Source: Diaporthe sp. PMI_573
Lineage: Eukaryota > Ascomycota > Sordariomycetes > Diaporthales > Diaporthaceae
DNA length: 64,000 nt
NCBI GenBank assembly: GCA_021399435.1
Contig: JAJTUP010000036.1
Location: 186,001-250,000 of the forward strand
Reading direction: 5' to 3'
Shown: positions 44,708 to 57,173 of the stretch, piece after piece
Numbering within the stretch: the stretch's first letter is position 1
Layout of the letters: the number at the start of each line of letters is the position of its first letter
The notes under the pieces: generated by a model
Told to the model about the DNA's origin: nothing
The model's database searches: none
The model's input: the letters and a program-made list of their open reading frames with translations, nothing else
Position numbers and translations under genes: made by a program

Positions 44708-45237
44708 ATGCTGCTCTGTAAGGCCCCATCCTCTGCCCCTCTGCATGCCTGTCTGCCTCGGGGGCGCGCACGTCGCATCCTGTCGAACCGCACCGGACCG
44801 CAACACGCACAATCTTGAATTGACCTAACCTCTCTTCTCCCGGTTCCAGTCTGCCCCCACTGCGCAAACATCCTGACCGTGTCCGCCATGGACAACGGGC
44901 TGAACCGCCTCGAGTGCCGAACCTGCCCCTACGAGTACGCCATCACCGAGCCGCTGTACTCTCGCCGTGTCTTCCACCGCAAGGAGAGGGAGGACGTCTT
45001 TGGCGGGCCGGGAGCGTGGGACAACGCGCAGAAGGGCAAGGCCCAGTGCCCCGCCGAGGGCTGCGACGGCGAGGAGGCCGCCTTCTTCCAGGTCCAGATC
45101 CGCAGTGCCGACGAGCCCATGACCAGCTTCTTCAAGGTGTGTACACCTGTGACATTGTTCACTATACTGCTGCATCCCTCAAAAATACTGACTCTGTGCA
45201 GTGCATGACTTGCGGCCATCGGTGGAGGGAGAACTAG
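44708..45237 (+). CDS. rpc11: RNA polymerase III subunit RPC11
   Basis: RPC11 (C11) gives RNA polymerase III its intrinsic RNA cleavage activity and helps termination and reinitiation. Three exons are inferred: 44708-44717 (only 10 nt), 44850-45136 and 45202-45237, giving 110 residues, the usual length. The joined start MLLFCPHC matches the family and validates the tiny first exon. The N-terminal zinc ribbon has C5, C8, C26 and C29 (ECRTCPYEYAIT); the C-terminal TFIIS-like ribbon has CPAEGC, the QIRSADEPMTSFFK catalytic hairpin region and CMTCGHRW. The product is nuclear. It is convergent with med31. Confidence 0.95.
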
Positions 45238-45459
45238 TGATGCGACCCGGCGTGGCGCAGTAGTCTTTGGGGACTGGCAGTTGTGGTTGTGATTTCGGCG
45301 GGGATGGTTCTGTGGTGTGATGTGGCGCACACGGCCGGCATCGACATTTGCATGGCAGGGCGTTTGGGTGTTTTCGGTTTTCGTTTAGTGGCGCATCGCT
45401 TCTGTTCTTGGTAGATCCCAGGAGCCCCAATCAGTTATCAAATGCTTCCCACCTCTCTC

Positions 45460-45843
45460 TCAGACCTCCTTCTCCTTGTGCCACTCCACGGCGGCCTTGG
45501 TGCCCTCCTGGATCAGTGCGGCGACGAAGTCAGGACTGATGATGTCGCGCCGGAACCGCTCCTGTTGCAGCAGCTCGAGGTTCTTGAGCGTTGGGCCCGG
45601 ATAGGTGAGATACTTGAGGTAGGGAGGCTGGCCCCAGTACTGCAGGTACTTGAGGTACTGGACAAAGGCGGGCTGCTGGAGCAGCTTCTGGGCGGCAAGG
45701 TGGTTCAGATAGTTCGGGTTGGCGAGGGACTGGACAAACTCGAGCTCGATCTCGAAGCGCGTGTAGCCGCCATACTTGGGCTCGCGGGACCCACTGTCCT
45801 GTCGCTCGCTCGGGGCGGCAGGAGGTGCTTGTGACGAGGCCAT
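45460..45843 (-). CDS. med31: Mediator complex subunit 31 (Soh1)
   Basis: Med31 is a small, very conserved subunit of the Mediator middle module that bridges activators and RNA polymerase II. It is a single exon of 127 residues with an ATG start. The signature is intact: RFEIELEFVQSLANPNYLNHL, AFVQYLKYLQYWGQPPYLKY, YPGPTLKNLELL and RFRRDI. A short polar N-terminus precedes it. Only 222 bp separate its stop from that of rpc11 on the opposite strand. Confidence 0.97.
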   Translation of the reverse strand: MASSQAPPAAPSERQDSGSREPKYGGYTRFEIELEFVQSLANPNYLNHLAAQKLLQQPAFVQYLKYLQYWGQPPYLKYLTYPGPTLKNLELLQQERFRRDIISPDFVAALIQEGTKAAVEWHKEKEV

Positions 45844-46490
45844 TCCGGTGCTCCGACAAGGTGTTTTCTGGATGGGGTCGCCGGACAGAGGAGTGGCGGT
45901 TGGTGGAGGTCGTCACACTCGCGAGCCTAGGCGGGGCGGCGCAAGCTGGACGGGGTTGGCCAAATCTGCTTATGTAAGACGGCTTTGCTGGCCGCCCCCT
46001 CCTCCTCGTCGTCCTCGCAGCTGGTCAGTATTTCAACGGTGGGCCACCCTCACATGTCTCGACCGAACTGCTCTGGGGTCTTGAGGTTGAGGTCGGGGAC
46101 GGAAATGGGTGTGAGGGTAATCAAGCATATTCGGTGCCTGGTCTAGGCTTCTGTCTACTACAAAGATGGATGGCCAGCCATGAGTGGATTGCGGGTATGT
46201 GCCCTCAGCCAACGGGACGCATCTCAGGCCTGAGCTCACTCTCCTGCGTAGGCTTCTTGACATCGCCATCCTCTGCCTCGCCGGCCGACTCCTCAATAAG
46301 CTGTGTTGGTTCTATTATATATATGCCAATACAACAACATCCACCCGACACTACCACTTTACCTATACGCCCATTGTGTCCTGGCTCTATCTTCTAAACC
46401 AGCACGCCCTTTTGTTGCTTACACCCACCCCGGGACCAAAGAATCACTCAAGCCACTGATGCATATAGTTACTGTACACTTCGCGGTATC
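45844..46490. promoter_or_regulatory. Divergent promoter region, med31 / phosphoesterase
   Basis: This 647-bp gap between divergent starts should contain both promoters. A TATATATA-like stretch lies at about 46315-46325, some 165 nt upstream of the phosphoesterase ATG. Confidence 0.45.
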
Positions 46491-47577
46491 ATGTCAACAT
46501 CACAGATCAGGACCCGCATTCTCATTCTCTCTGACACCCACGGTCACAGCCTCTTTGACCCGCAGACGAAACCGGACGAGGCCCAGAGATATGCCTTCCA
46601 CAAGCCCCTCCCAAGTGCAGATGTGGCAATCCACTGCGGTGATCTGACCCTATGCTCGCATGTCAAGGAGTACCAGAAGACCTTCGACGTGATGAGGTCG
46701 ATCGCCGCACCCTTGAAGCTGGTCATCCCGGGGAACCACGACTGCAGCATGGACGTCGGGTTCTGGGACAAGGACGTAAGAGCCCCCATTCAGCCCAATT
46801 CTTCAACTTGGAACCGAGTTCACTCACCTGAGACCTCAAAAGTGCTTACGGAGAAGCTACATGCCTGAGGAAATGATGGCCCGCCTCCGCCGCCAGCCGC
46901 ACGAGACATACGAGGTAGTGGAGCACGCCCGGCAGGACGGAGTCCACGTGCTGACGGAGGAGGGCACGTACCACTTCGTCCTTGCCAACGGCGCACGCCT
47001 CACCGTCTATGCCAGCCCGTGGACGCCGGAATACGGCAGGTGGGGGTTCCAGTACGGCGAGGGCGGCCACGACTTCGCCATCGAGCAGGATACCGACGTC
47101 GCTATAACTCATGGGCCACCTCATAAGATACTGGACCGTACGAGGAGCCACGACGACGCTGGCTGCCCGTCGCTGTGGGCCGCTGTGGCGAGGGCGAGGC
47201 CCCGCGTGCATTGCTTCGGACACATCCACGAGGCGCACGGCGCGGTGAAACAGTCGTGGGAGGGCGAGGGCGAGGGCGAGGGCGAGCAGATGGTCCTGGA
47301 GCAGGCCGGGGCTTCTGGTGACGGGGGCGAGATCACGCCTGTGAGTCTGTGTGCTGGTGACGGGGGCTCAATCCCTTTCGAGGCTGGCAACGAGACGCTC
47401 TTTGTCAATGCGGCCATCATGACGGTGGCATACAAGCCGCACCAGTCGCCTTGGCTGGTCGACCTGGAGCTGCCTAGCCCCGATGATGAACACAGGGAGA
47501 AGGCGGACAAGACACAGGAGGTGCTGTCGAGACCGAGGACGCTCCGGGACGGGCTCACAGCCGAGGAAGACCCTTGA
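46491..47577 (+). CDS. Calcineurin-like metallophosphoesterase (MPPED type)
   Basis: Two exons are inferred (46491-46775 and 46843-47577), giving 339 residues. All dinuclear-metal motifs are present in order: D-x-H in LILSDTHGH, GD in AIHCGDLT, GNHD in LVIPGNHD, TH in AITHGPP and GHIH in HCFGHIHEA. The arrangement fits MPPED1/239FB-like cytosolic phosphodiesterases common in fungi, with unknown natural substrate. A short acidic run (EGEGEGEGE) follows the metal-binding core. The exon 2 boundary (after AAAAG at 46842) keeps frame but is less certain than the rest. Confidence 0.9.
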
Positions 47578-47920
47578 GCCGAGACGAAGTCGGGCAAAAG
47601 TTGAGCTTCGAAAAGCACCTCACGGGTTCGATCACCCAGCAAGTGGCTATGTGTGTACTTTTTCGAGATAACATTAGACTGTCGTTGCCACTGGTAACTG
47701 AGGCGCTCATTAAAAGATCATACAGGTTTCCAAGATTATCCGTGACCATCACTTTCTTCAGAGTTGTCCCACATGAATGTAAGACATCACATCATACCGT
47801 CCGCTGAATTACTGGCGTCGACTCTTCCAACCCCCCCCCCCCACCCACCCATTTTCTCCGATGCCGCCTTTCGCCGCCTAAAATAAACTCGACCTGCAGC
47901 CCCAAAGGTCAATCCATTAC
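47578..47920. other. Convergent intergenic region
   Basis: This gap lies between the 3' ends of the phosphoesterase (+) and CFEM (-) genes. It contains a run of about fourteen C residues near 47830 and nothing gene-like. Confidence 0.55.
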
Positions 47921-48633
47921 CTACAACAACGCAGCAACGACAGCCAGGAAACCGCCCAGCAGCCCACCGCTGACAGCAGGACTGGCAAACGCCGCACCCG
48001 CGGTCGAAGACGCAGACGCGGCGCTCCCACTGGCCGAGCTGCTCCCCGAGGCTGACGAGGAGGTCCTGGTGCTGCTGCTGGTCCTGCTGCTGCTGCTCTC
48101 GGTGCCAGAGGTCTCAGACGATCCGGACGTGGTGCCGTTGGTGCCCGTGGCCGAGGCGCCGGCGGACGAGGAGGTGAAGGAGGTGACGGAGGCGTTGCCG
48201 CTGGCGGACGACGAGCCGGTGGCGGTGGCGCTGGCGCTGCCCGACTCGGAGGCCGTGGCCGAGAAGGTCACGCACGCGGCGGAGCCGGCGGACTGGGCCT
48301 GGACGAGGTCGCCGGAGTTGCAGTTGCTCAGCAGGCAGCCCGCGGCCTGGGCGCCAATCTCGGACTGCGAGGCGCAGGCGCAGGCCTGGTCGGTTGCTGG
48401 GGTGCAGACGGCGGAGATGGCGGAGGTGAGGCAGGGGGTCTATTGGCGTGCGTTAGTCAGAGTCGGTGTTTGTTGTGGACTGGGTGTTGGGTGTATATAA
48501 ACAACATGTGACGATGAAGGATGGGATTGTGGAGAGGAGAGCTCACAGCACAGGCGGGCTGGCCTTCGAGACCTGCTTGGGCGGCGGCGAGGCCGGCGGC
48601 GGCGGCAACGGCGAGGAGGACGGCAGACCTCAT
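47921..48633 (-). CDS. CFEM-domain GPI-anchored protein
   Basis: CFEM proteins are fungal surface or secreted proteins; some capture haem, others act in host interaction. Two exons are inferred: 48547-48633 and 47921-48439 (GTGAGC...AATAG), giving 201 residues. A signal peptide (MRSAVLLAVAAAAGLAAAQA) is followed by the eight spaced cysteines of CFEM: PACATPC, AVC, CACA, GCLLSNC and AAC. The Asp usually used for haem iron may be the one in ATDQACACA, just before the CxC pair. A Ser/Thr/Gly-rich stalk of about 100 residues leads to a hydrophobic GPI signal (GGLLGGFLAVVAALL). Cell-wall or membrane location is inferred. Confidence 0.92.
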
Positions 48634-49793
48634 GATGTGCTTAATTGGCTGGGATGCTGGGATTATACTGTGCGAATGGCGGGTTTTGTGCAAGTGAAAA
48701 GTGTTCTGAGTCCGGCAACAAGAAGGAAGGCCCGCGTTGCCCCGGACGAGGAGCAGAGTTGGGGACCAGCCTACGCTTTTATTGCCCTGCCACCGCCCCA
48801 GCGTGCCCAGCCCATCGACGGGAACAGACTCCAAAGCCAAAATCCCCAAGATTGACGAAGCTCCCCCGACTCCCGAGACCGCCAACAGCGGTCGACCACG
48901 CCACCCTGCCGTGTGATTTGTCCGCCGACACCCCAATTTCAGCCCACGCCAGAGCTTCACCACATGTCCTGCAGGGGCAACCAGCTCATATCCCTGCCGA
49001 CGCAGGGGTTTACTTGCCTGAGCACTCTGGACTTCTCAGCTGTCAAGATGAGGGGCCCCACTCGGGCAAAAGTCTAAATAGACACGGACACGACCTATAA
49101 TACGGCACTGCGCATGCAACAGTGAGAGTGCAATGCCGCAAGCACAATGCATATGCGGTCCGGGTATTAAACTCTCACCCATGGCATCTGCTTCTACACG
49201 AACACTAAGCCTCGCACTACTGCTGGACGCGTCGACAAACTTCAAACGGGTGATGCTGGGGAACGTCAAGATTCGTCTGAACTGCACCCAACCCTATCTT
49301 GCTCCCAGGCCTGTCTTCGCACTGACGGCCGCAAATGAAGTGACCGACTCGGGTCAACCTTCCAAGCCGGCTCATAGCTAAATCAATACCCGCAATGCCT
49401 GTCGCCACTGAGTCGACAGCACATTCCTCTTCGAGTCTACGAGGGCCATCAACATAGCCAGTTAATTATACTTATATATATCATTTATATATACCTGACC
49501 TGACGAGAGCTTTCAGTCACCCCCACAAGTCCACCATCCATACCTACTGTGTGTGCACTCACTCCATTATGCTGTCGTCCAACCCATGCCACATAAAAAG
49601 AAGAAACCCAGTGCTCACACAGCCATTCCGTCCCTCGCCAAAAGGTATTATGCCACACGAATGATATGACGAGCAACATTAAACGCCGACCACATGAATG
49701 CTAACGGTTCCCGCCCCTCGCGCCCCTATCGTTCCGCAAGGCCCTCCTCTTTTGCCTGGATGATCATCCCGAGTCCCGGGGATCGCCTCCCCC
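48634..49793. other. Intergenic region, CFEM promoter and myosin 3' flank
   Basis: The CFEM promoter should lie at the left. A TA-rich tract (about 49465-49495) is near the right end, in the myosin 3' flank. No gene was recognised. Confidence 0.5.
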
Positions 49794-52700
49794 CTACAAG
49801 AATCCCTTTGTCAGGCTTGGCACACGACTAATGCTGCTCTTCCTCTGGGGGATCGTGACATGGCTTTCCGCGCTCTCGTCCTCATCCGCCACGCTCGCCA
49901 GCCCCGAGCTCCTCATCGTCGCCAGCGTCCCTGATCTTGTCATGCCCCCCCGCCCGCTCATGATGCTTCCAGCCACGCTGCCCAGCACAGACCCTTTCTC
50001 CGACCGCAGCGTCTTCCAGCTCTCGAGCTCCCGCTCCAGCCTGGCCGCCTTCTCTTGCTCGCTCCTCAGCTCCCGTTCCGCGCGTCGTGCCTGCAGCTGG
50101 TTGGCCGACTCCGACGACTGTAGCTCGTCGATTGTCTTGAGGAGCTTGTCGATCTTGTCGCGCATCCGCGCCAGATCCTCCTGTATTTGTGTGTTCTGCT
50201 TGTCCTTGCGCTCGATCTGGCCCTGGAGGTCCTTGACCGTGCGATCAACATTGCGGTTGGACCGCTGAGATTTGGCACGGCTGTCCTCTTGCTCTTCAAG
50301 CTGGTTCTCGAGCTGGGGAACTGTTAGTGCCTTGTCACGCGGGGATGACGAGAGCTCAAGCCGGGGATGAATAATGAGCGTGGCTCCGCTGTACTTGCCT
50401 CTTGGATGCGTTTATGCAGGAACTTGATATCCTGGCTCGCGCTCGAGTAGCCCTTGGTCTCAAGGTCCACAAGTTTGACTTGGACCTCATTGAGCGTCTT
50501 CTCAAGTGCGGCCTTGTCCTTGGACAGCTGCACGCTTGACTCACGCTCAACCACAATATCCTTCTGGACCTCAGATGCCAGAGCCTCGGCCCGGCGCATC
50601 TTCTCCACCGCTGCCGCTGCGACATCCTCTTGTTTCGCAAGACTCGATTTGAGCTCCAGGATCTCTTTGTCGATGCTGGCAGCGTCCCGGAGCGACGGAC
50701 TCTCGCCCTTGGTAAGTTCCTCGAGACCGGCCTTGGCTTCCTCCAGCCTTGCTTCGATGCTGCGCTTCTCTCGGAACAACGCGTCCCGTTCGCCAGTGAC
50801 CTCGTCAACCGATGACCGCAGTGCCCGCACCTGCGAAAGTAGGTTGACAATCTTGCCCTGTGCTTCGTTGTGCGCGTTGACGGCTTCTTCGCGCGAGGCA
50901 GATACGTCCGCGAGGGTGCTCTCGAGCCGCGACTTCTCCTTGGACCAGGTGGAGCTGTTGAGAACTTCGTCGTCCCACTTGGACCGGAGCTCGTCCAGCT
51001 CCTCGCGCAGGCGAGTGATTTCTGCCTGCTTGAAGAGCTTCTCCTCCCGGGCCAGGTCAAGCTCCTTGGTGAGAGTGGCGAACTCGGCTTGGTACTTCTT
51101 GCGGGTCTGCTCTAAGCTGGACTCGGTATCCTCGATGTCATTAGCGCGCTGGTTCCGATAATCCTCAAGCTCGTGTTGCAGTCTCCTCTTCGCCTGTGTT
51201 GCAGCTTCCAGGTCGGTCGACATGTCCTCGAGCTTTTCCTCCAGCCGTTGATTTTGACGCTGCAGGTCTTCAACAGCCTGGTCCATCTTCTTGCGCTCCG
51301 CCATGACCTCGGCATACGTGTCTTCGGCCTCCTTGGCCTGGGACTTTGCGAATTGTTCGGCCCGGTTTGCCTTGAGAACCGCAATCTCGGCCTGTTCCAG
51401 TTTACTGAAGTACTCGTCCGCACGGCTCTTGTACAAGTTCAGGCTGGCTGTCACATCAGCAAGTTTGGATGTTTCTGCGTCCAAACTTATCTGGAGATCA
51501 GAAAACTCCTGCAGAAGCTGATTGCGACTTGCTGCCTCTTGCTCTCGCGCCTGGGTCATCTCTTGCAGGTCACCCCTGGCATCACGCAGATCAACTTCGA
51601 GCGTGGCACGGTCATGCCTGAGCTTGTCGTAGTGCACCTTGACGTCTGTTAGCTCTGCAACTGCATCCCTATGGCTGTGCAAGAGTGACCGCCTCGACTC
51701 TTCAGTGTTGTTCAGCAAGTCGAGAATCTCCTCGTGTGACCTTGTCTGGATATCGCGGAGGGACAGTTCACCAGTGCGGAGAGCTTTCTCCAAAGCAGAC
51801 ACCTTTTTAGAAGAATCATCCAATAGACTGTGAAGACGGCCATTCGCCTCCTCGAGCTTCTTGACACGCTGGAGCGATGAGGCTTCCCCATCATACTCGG
51901 GTGGATCTGTGGCTGAGCGCTCGAGTTGGCTCTGCAAGTGACGATTTTGCATCTGGGTAATTTGCAGCTGATTTTGGAGCTCTTCTATCTCGGCCTTTAG
52001 GTCCATGCGGTTGTTGAAGCTCAAGATGTCGGCAGTCTTCTCAGAACGGACCGAGTCACTGCCAGGCTCGCCATCGTTGGTGAAACGCCGCGATGGGGTT
52101 GATGAGTTCGAGAGCTTGCGCCCATTGGTCTTTGACTTGCGGTAGGAAGGCGACATATCGAAGGGTGCTTCGTTCAGATCCATTTCGCCGAGTCGGGGCC
52201 GCTCAGGCGACATTCGTCCAGCCCTGAACTCGGCCAGCTGAGACTCTGCACTAGATCTTGCGGCTGTCTGTACTCTGAGTTTCTGTTGGAGTTCTTCGAT
52301 CTTCCTGACCAAGCCATACTTCTCGCTGAAGACGCGCTCAGTAGCACCGTCGACTTGGGCTGGGGGTGCGGACTCAGGGTCAACAACCTTTAGGGCTCGC
52401 AGCATTTGGGAGCGGAGCTCCTGCAACTCCTTATCACGGGAATCAATCGTTGCCTGTAGCGTCCGAATAGTGCCCTGGGCTTGAGTTCTCAGTTGCCTCT
52501 CAGACTCGACATTCCGATTTGCCTCCGCCAGTTGAACATTGAAATTTGACGTCGATTTCTCAGCATTGCGGTTAGCTTTGACTTCGCGTTGGAACTCATG
52601 GTTGAGGTCCTCCAGGTTGAGCTGAGCTTTCTCTAGTTTCTTTTCCAAAGCTGCGGAGTTCATTTGTGACTCCCCGAGCTGCTTGTTGAGCTTGGCGCTG

Positions 52701-55700
52701 AGTTCCTCCAGCCTGGCCTTCTCGCGCTGGAGAACATTGACCTGTCCGCGAGAAGCTTCGCTTGCTCTCGAGCTAGATCGAGCAATCTCCAGACCCTTTT
52801 GCTGAAGCTTGTTGAGTAGTGCGCGGTTGTCGTTTTCAGACGCTGTGAGACGACTCTTCACGGTATGAAGCTCTCTCTCCATTCGCTCTTTCGCCTGGTC
52901 GTTCTTCAAGCCGAAGTCTCCGGACGATAGGATCAGCTTATTCAGGTCCTCAACCTGATGGTTTAGCTTGGCGCATTCGTCCTCGAACCACTTCAGCCGG
53001 TCTTGAGCTGCATCCAAGTCCTTCCGCAAGCTGACCTCTCGTTCTCGAGCGAGCTTGGAGGCAGCACGCTCGCCAGCAATCTCAGCCTCCCGCCTCGCCT
53101 CCTCCGCCTGACTGTAGGCAGCTCTGAGTTTGCGAATTTCTGAGCGCGCATCATCACGTTCTTTCTCGGCCGTGGCCCGAGCATCGATTGCGCGTCTCAA
53201 GGTATCCTGCGCCGCGTACAGCTCCTTCTCGATCACAATTTTGGCTTCGTTGAGTTGGTCGTATTCCTCTTGAAGCTCGTTGTACTTATGCTCACTAAGC
53301 AGAAGGACATCATCACGGGACTGCCGCTCCCTACTAAGTTCCATTTGAGCCTCATACAGCTCATCCTTGAGGTCCTTGATCTGGGACTCCAACAGTTGTC
53401 GGTTTTGGTTGGCTTGACTGTCTTCAGAAAGCCTGGCTTGCAAGAGTTTCTTTGCATCTTCAGCTTCTCTCTGGACTTGCGACTGCTGAGCCTTAAGAGC
53501 GTCAAGTTGAGCTTGCACCTCCCGTAGCCGAGTGGATGCCTTATCCTTCTCGGCAGCAAGAGTCTTGCGCTGGTCCTCGAAAGATCTCCTCTCCATTTCG
53601 TACTTCTTGTTGTCTCCACGGAGTAGAGCTAGTTCGCTCTCTTTCTTGCGCACTAGATCCTCATAATCCGTCGAAGTCTTGGACAGCGCTGAGAGTTGTT
53701 GTTGCGCGTCCCGATTCTCGGCCATAAGTTGCTGCTGTTTTGCCCTGTAGGACTGCAGCTCCTTTTCGGCCTTGTGGAGCTTCACCTCGGCATCTTGGTC
53801 GATCTCCAGGAGCTTGCTCTCCAAATCGCGTGCTTTCCTGTCCTTCAGTGCGAGTTGGCTTTGGAGCATCTGGATTTCTTCCTCCATCGCGGCTTCCTGC
53901 TCGGTTCGCTCATGTTGGCTGTTCGAAATGTCCTCGATTACGCGCTCGAGATCTAAAATGCGCCCGGCCAGCTCGGTTTTCTCTTCCTCCAGCCGACCAA
54001 TCAAGGCAGCAGCCTGTTCTAGTTGGCCACGGAACTTCTCGACGTCCTCCTCGGCTCTCTTTTTGGCTTCAAGGAGGTCGTCGAGCTCGTCTTCGAGCTT
54101 CTCGGCATCCTCAATGGCACCAGCTAGCTTGTCCTCTAACTCGGCCTCACGCTGTTGAAGGCGCTTGAAGATTTCTTCCTTGTCTAGGGCAAGGGCGCGC
54201 TCGCTCTCCAGTATCTGCTGAATGCGCATCATTTCTGTGTGGACGTTACGTCTGTCCTCTTCGAGCTTCTGCCGGTTGGCCGACTCGTGCTGCATTTGAT
54301 CGTGGAGCTGACGGATCATCTCATCTCGTTTCTTGACTTCAGTTGCAGTCCGAGTTGCACCAAGCAAAGGCTTCATTTTCACAATGAGCTGCCACCACGG
54401 GTTTTGGCAGAGGTCAAGATAGACCCTGAAGTTCTGTTGGATGACTCTGGTCGCCTCCGTGCGATATAGGCGTTTGTAGGCCAGTCTCCGTGCGGTAAAG
54501 CCACGGGCGACGGACTGGAACCGTGCCATAATGTCCGAGATGAGCGCGTCACGCCGTTCCTCAAGCTCTGCGAGCACGCCAGCTCTGAAGAAGACCTTGG
54601 TCAACCCAACTCGGTACAGAGCCCTGTCCATCTTTAACTTCTCCAGCATCATCGCGGCAGCTGCCTGACCCTCCAGATAGCCCTTCGGCATGTCCTTGCA
54701 CAGGACTTCGTATCGCGCACGAAATTCGGCGAAGGGGAGTCGGTTGGGGAAACCCGTGCGTGCTATCCGGATGCCTTCCAAGACACCGTTGCATCTCAGC
54801 TGATCCAAGACAAGCAGGTTGTTGAATTGCTTTGGCCGCTTTTTGTGATTGGGAAGAATGCAACGGACGAAGTGGGGATGTGTCGAATGTAGTTGCGCCA
54901 TCAGGCTTGACAACTGCTCCTTGTGCCTCTGAGCGACCGTGCGGAACAGGCCCTTTTTCACTCTGCTTCGGACAGCGACCGCCTCATCATCGTGGTCTGC
55001 ACAATCGGCAAACAAGTTCGCGACATGCTTGTCCGTTGAGGCCGCCAGTAATCGGGTAATGTTGTCGTTCAATGGGTCCTTGTTCTTCTCCAGCCAGCCT
55101 TCTGTGGAGTATTCCACCTCGGCGGCATAATGTGTGAGAACAAACCCATTTCGAAGTCTTGATGCCCGATACTTGTTGGACTTCTTGTCCCATAACGAGT
55201 GCAATTTCTCGGTAAAGGTCTTGTCCGTCGCCTTTGGCATCACGCAGTCTTCGTCGAGGCAGGAGAAAATGCCAATAGGGTTTGGAAGCTCAATCAGGTC
55301 GATGGTCGGTTGCAAGTCGCGACCGAAATCAATGAACTGCCATTCAATCTGCTCGCGAGCATATTCTTCTTGCTCGAGAACGAACATGTGGTGGTTGAAA
55401 AACTGTTGCAGCTTCTCGTTGGTGTAGTTGATGCAAAGCTGCTCGAAGCTGTTCTCTTCAAAAATTTCGAAGCCTGCAATATCGAGAACGCCGATGAAGT
55501 GAGATTCGTCCATTCCCATCCCTGTTCTGTCTAGCTGTCGGTTGATTCTCGTGACAAGGTCGCCGAAACCTCGTTCGTAGATGCCTTTCGAGAGGGCGTC
55601 GAGACCAAGCCGCACTTGCTCAGGAGTCTGTACTTTTTCAACCCATTCACGCCCAGCCTTCACTTTGGGGTGAAGCAAGCCCTGGAGGAAAGGCTCCAAC

Positions 55701-57173
55701 GGGATTCCCAAGAGCTTGCAAACACGTTCTGCCACCTGCTTGGCGTCTGCCGCAAGTCGAGCCTGATCTGTCGTGCGGCTCTCGTTCATCACGGTGATAT
55801 TGCCGAGATGCAGAACAGCAGCCACTGTTCGGAGGACGGAACTCTGTTCTTTGTCAGAGAAGCCCATCACATCGAACGCTTCCATCAAAGCGCCCCATTC
55901 CTCTCGATCAGAAACACCGGCAATGGTGTCCTGACCCTCACGAGTATAAGCGAAGTCATCAACATCGAGTCCATCGAGCAGAAATTCTTGCTTCAACTGC
56001 TTGTCGCCTCCCTTGAGCAGTTGGTAAAAGACGTGGTAGTTCCGCTCGTTAGGATTGATGCGAACCACACGAGACTTTTCGAGAAGGTACCAGTCGATGA
56101 AAGCGCCTGCGATCATTCCATTCCGGGAGAACTCTATGCGGATGAATTTACCAAATCTGGACGAGTTGTTGTTCCTCACTGTTTGCGCATTGCCGAACGC
56201 CTCCAGTATGGGGTTTGCGCGCAGAATTTGTGCAGAGAGGTTCGACTGCTGGCTTCGATTTCTGGATGATGATTCTGAGGGCGCGACTGCGGCGAGGTAT
56301 TGAATGACCTTCTTGGTGTTCTCGGTCTTCCCGGCGCCAGACTCTCCCGTGACGAGAACACTTTGATTCTCCCCCTCATCAACGAGGTTACGAAACGCTT
56401 CGTCAGCGATAGCAAAGATATGCGGCTTCGTATCCTCCCGATTTCGACCTTTGTACATGTTGACATATTCGTTGGTGTAAATGGGTATGGGGCAGTAAGG
56501 GTTAACTGTCACCAGGAACAGACCAGAGTACGTATAAATCAGGTCAGACTGGTACCTCATGTGGAGGTTATGCACGACAGACGCCTCATTCAGGTGGGTC
56601 AGCTCGGCCATGTCGCTGGCCTTGTCGAATTTCGCTGGATTGACCTTGTCGGCGCTCTCGGCATCGACCTCGCGTTGCTGGGGCATGGTGTTAGCTTGGG
56701 GCCGATTGTGCTTGATTCAATACGTGACCCACGCTTCCATCGTCACACTGGACTAATATGCGATTGCCACCAAGATCTTCGACCACCCATCCTCTTACGA
56801 AAGCCGTTTGGGGGTCCTTAAGCCAGACATATCTCTTCCCCGAGAAGTCGTTTTCGCCCTCTATGCCGTCCACGACATCGGATCTCTGCCTCATCTCGTC
56901 GCTCTTGATGAAAGAGGGAGCGAAAGTATTAGACTGTGGGGTGTCTCCCTTGGACACATTCCGCACATGGCCTTTCTTGATGTCGCTGCTGCCTGGACTG
57001 AGTGTCGCGCCCAGGGATTGCCCGCGAACATGCCCCGGGGCGGTGGGTGTCGAGGAGGCAGGAGGAGGCGACATGGGCGAGGGAAAGAGTGCGGACTTCG
57101 GTCTGCCATTGCTTGGGGGCCTCGGCGACGGCGATGACTGCCTCATGAACGGGCTGTTGCGTACGGTGCCCAT
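49794..57173 (-). CDS. myoB: Class II myosin heavy chain (MyoB type)
   Basis: This conventional myosin drives the contractile actin ring in septation. Three exons are inferred: 56733-57173, 50399-56677 and 49794-50312, giving 2,412 residues, the usual size in moulds. Residues 1-110 are a Ser/Pro-rich extension. The SH3-like region ends with VQCDDGS joined to QREVDAES, which supports intron 1. The motor has the P-loop GESGAGKT (258-265), switch-1 NNSSRFGK and switch-2 DIAGFEIFEENSFEQL. One IQ-type segment (QSVARGFTARRLAYKR) precedes the PWWQLIVKMKPL start of the tail. About 1,450 residues of heptad coiled coil follow, then a basic Ser/Thr tail. Intron 2 (50313-50398) begins with GCAAGT, a GC-AG intron; reading through it stops after 25 codons. 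Confidence 0.95.

Noticed and set aside
47575..47650. Possible tRNA at GGGTTCGATCACCC
   Set aside because: A four-base stem can form but no D-arm or anticodon arm lies upstream.
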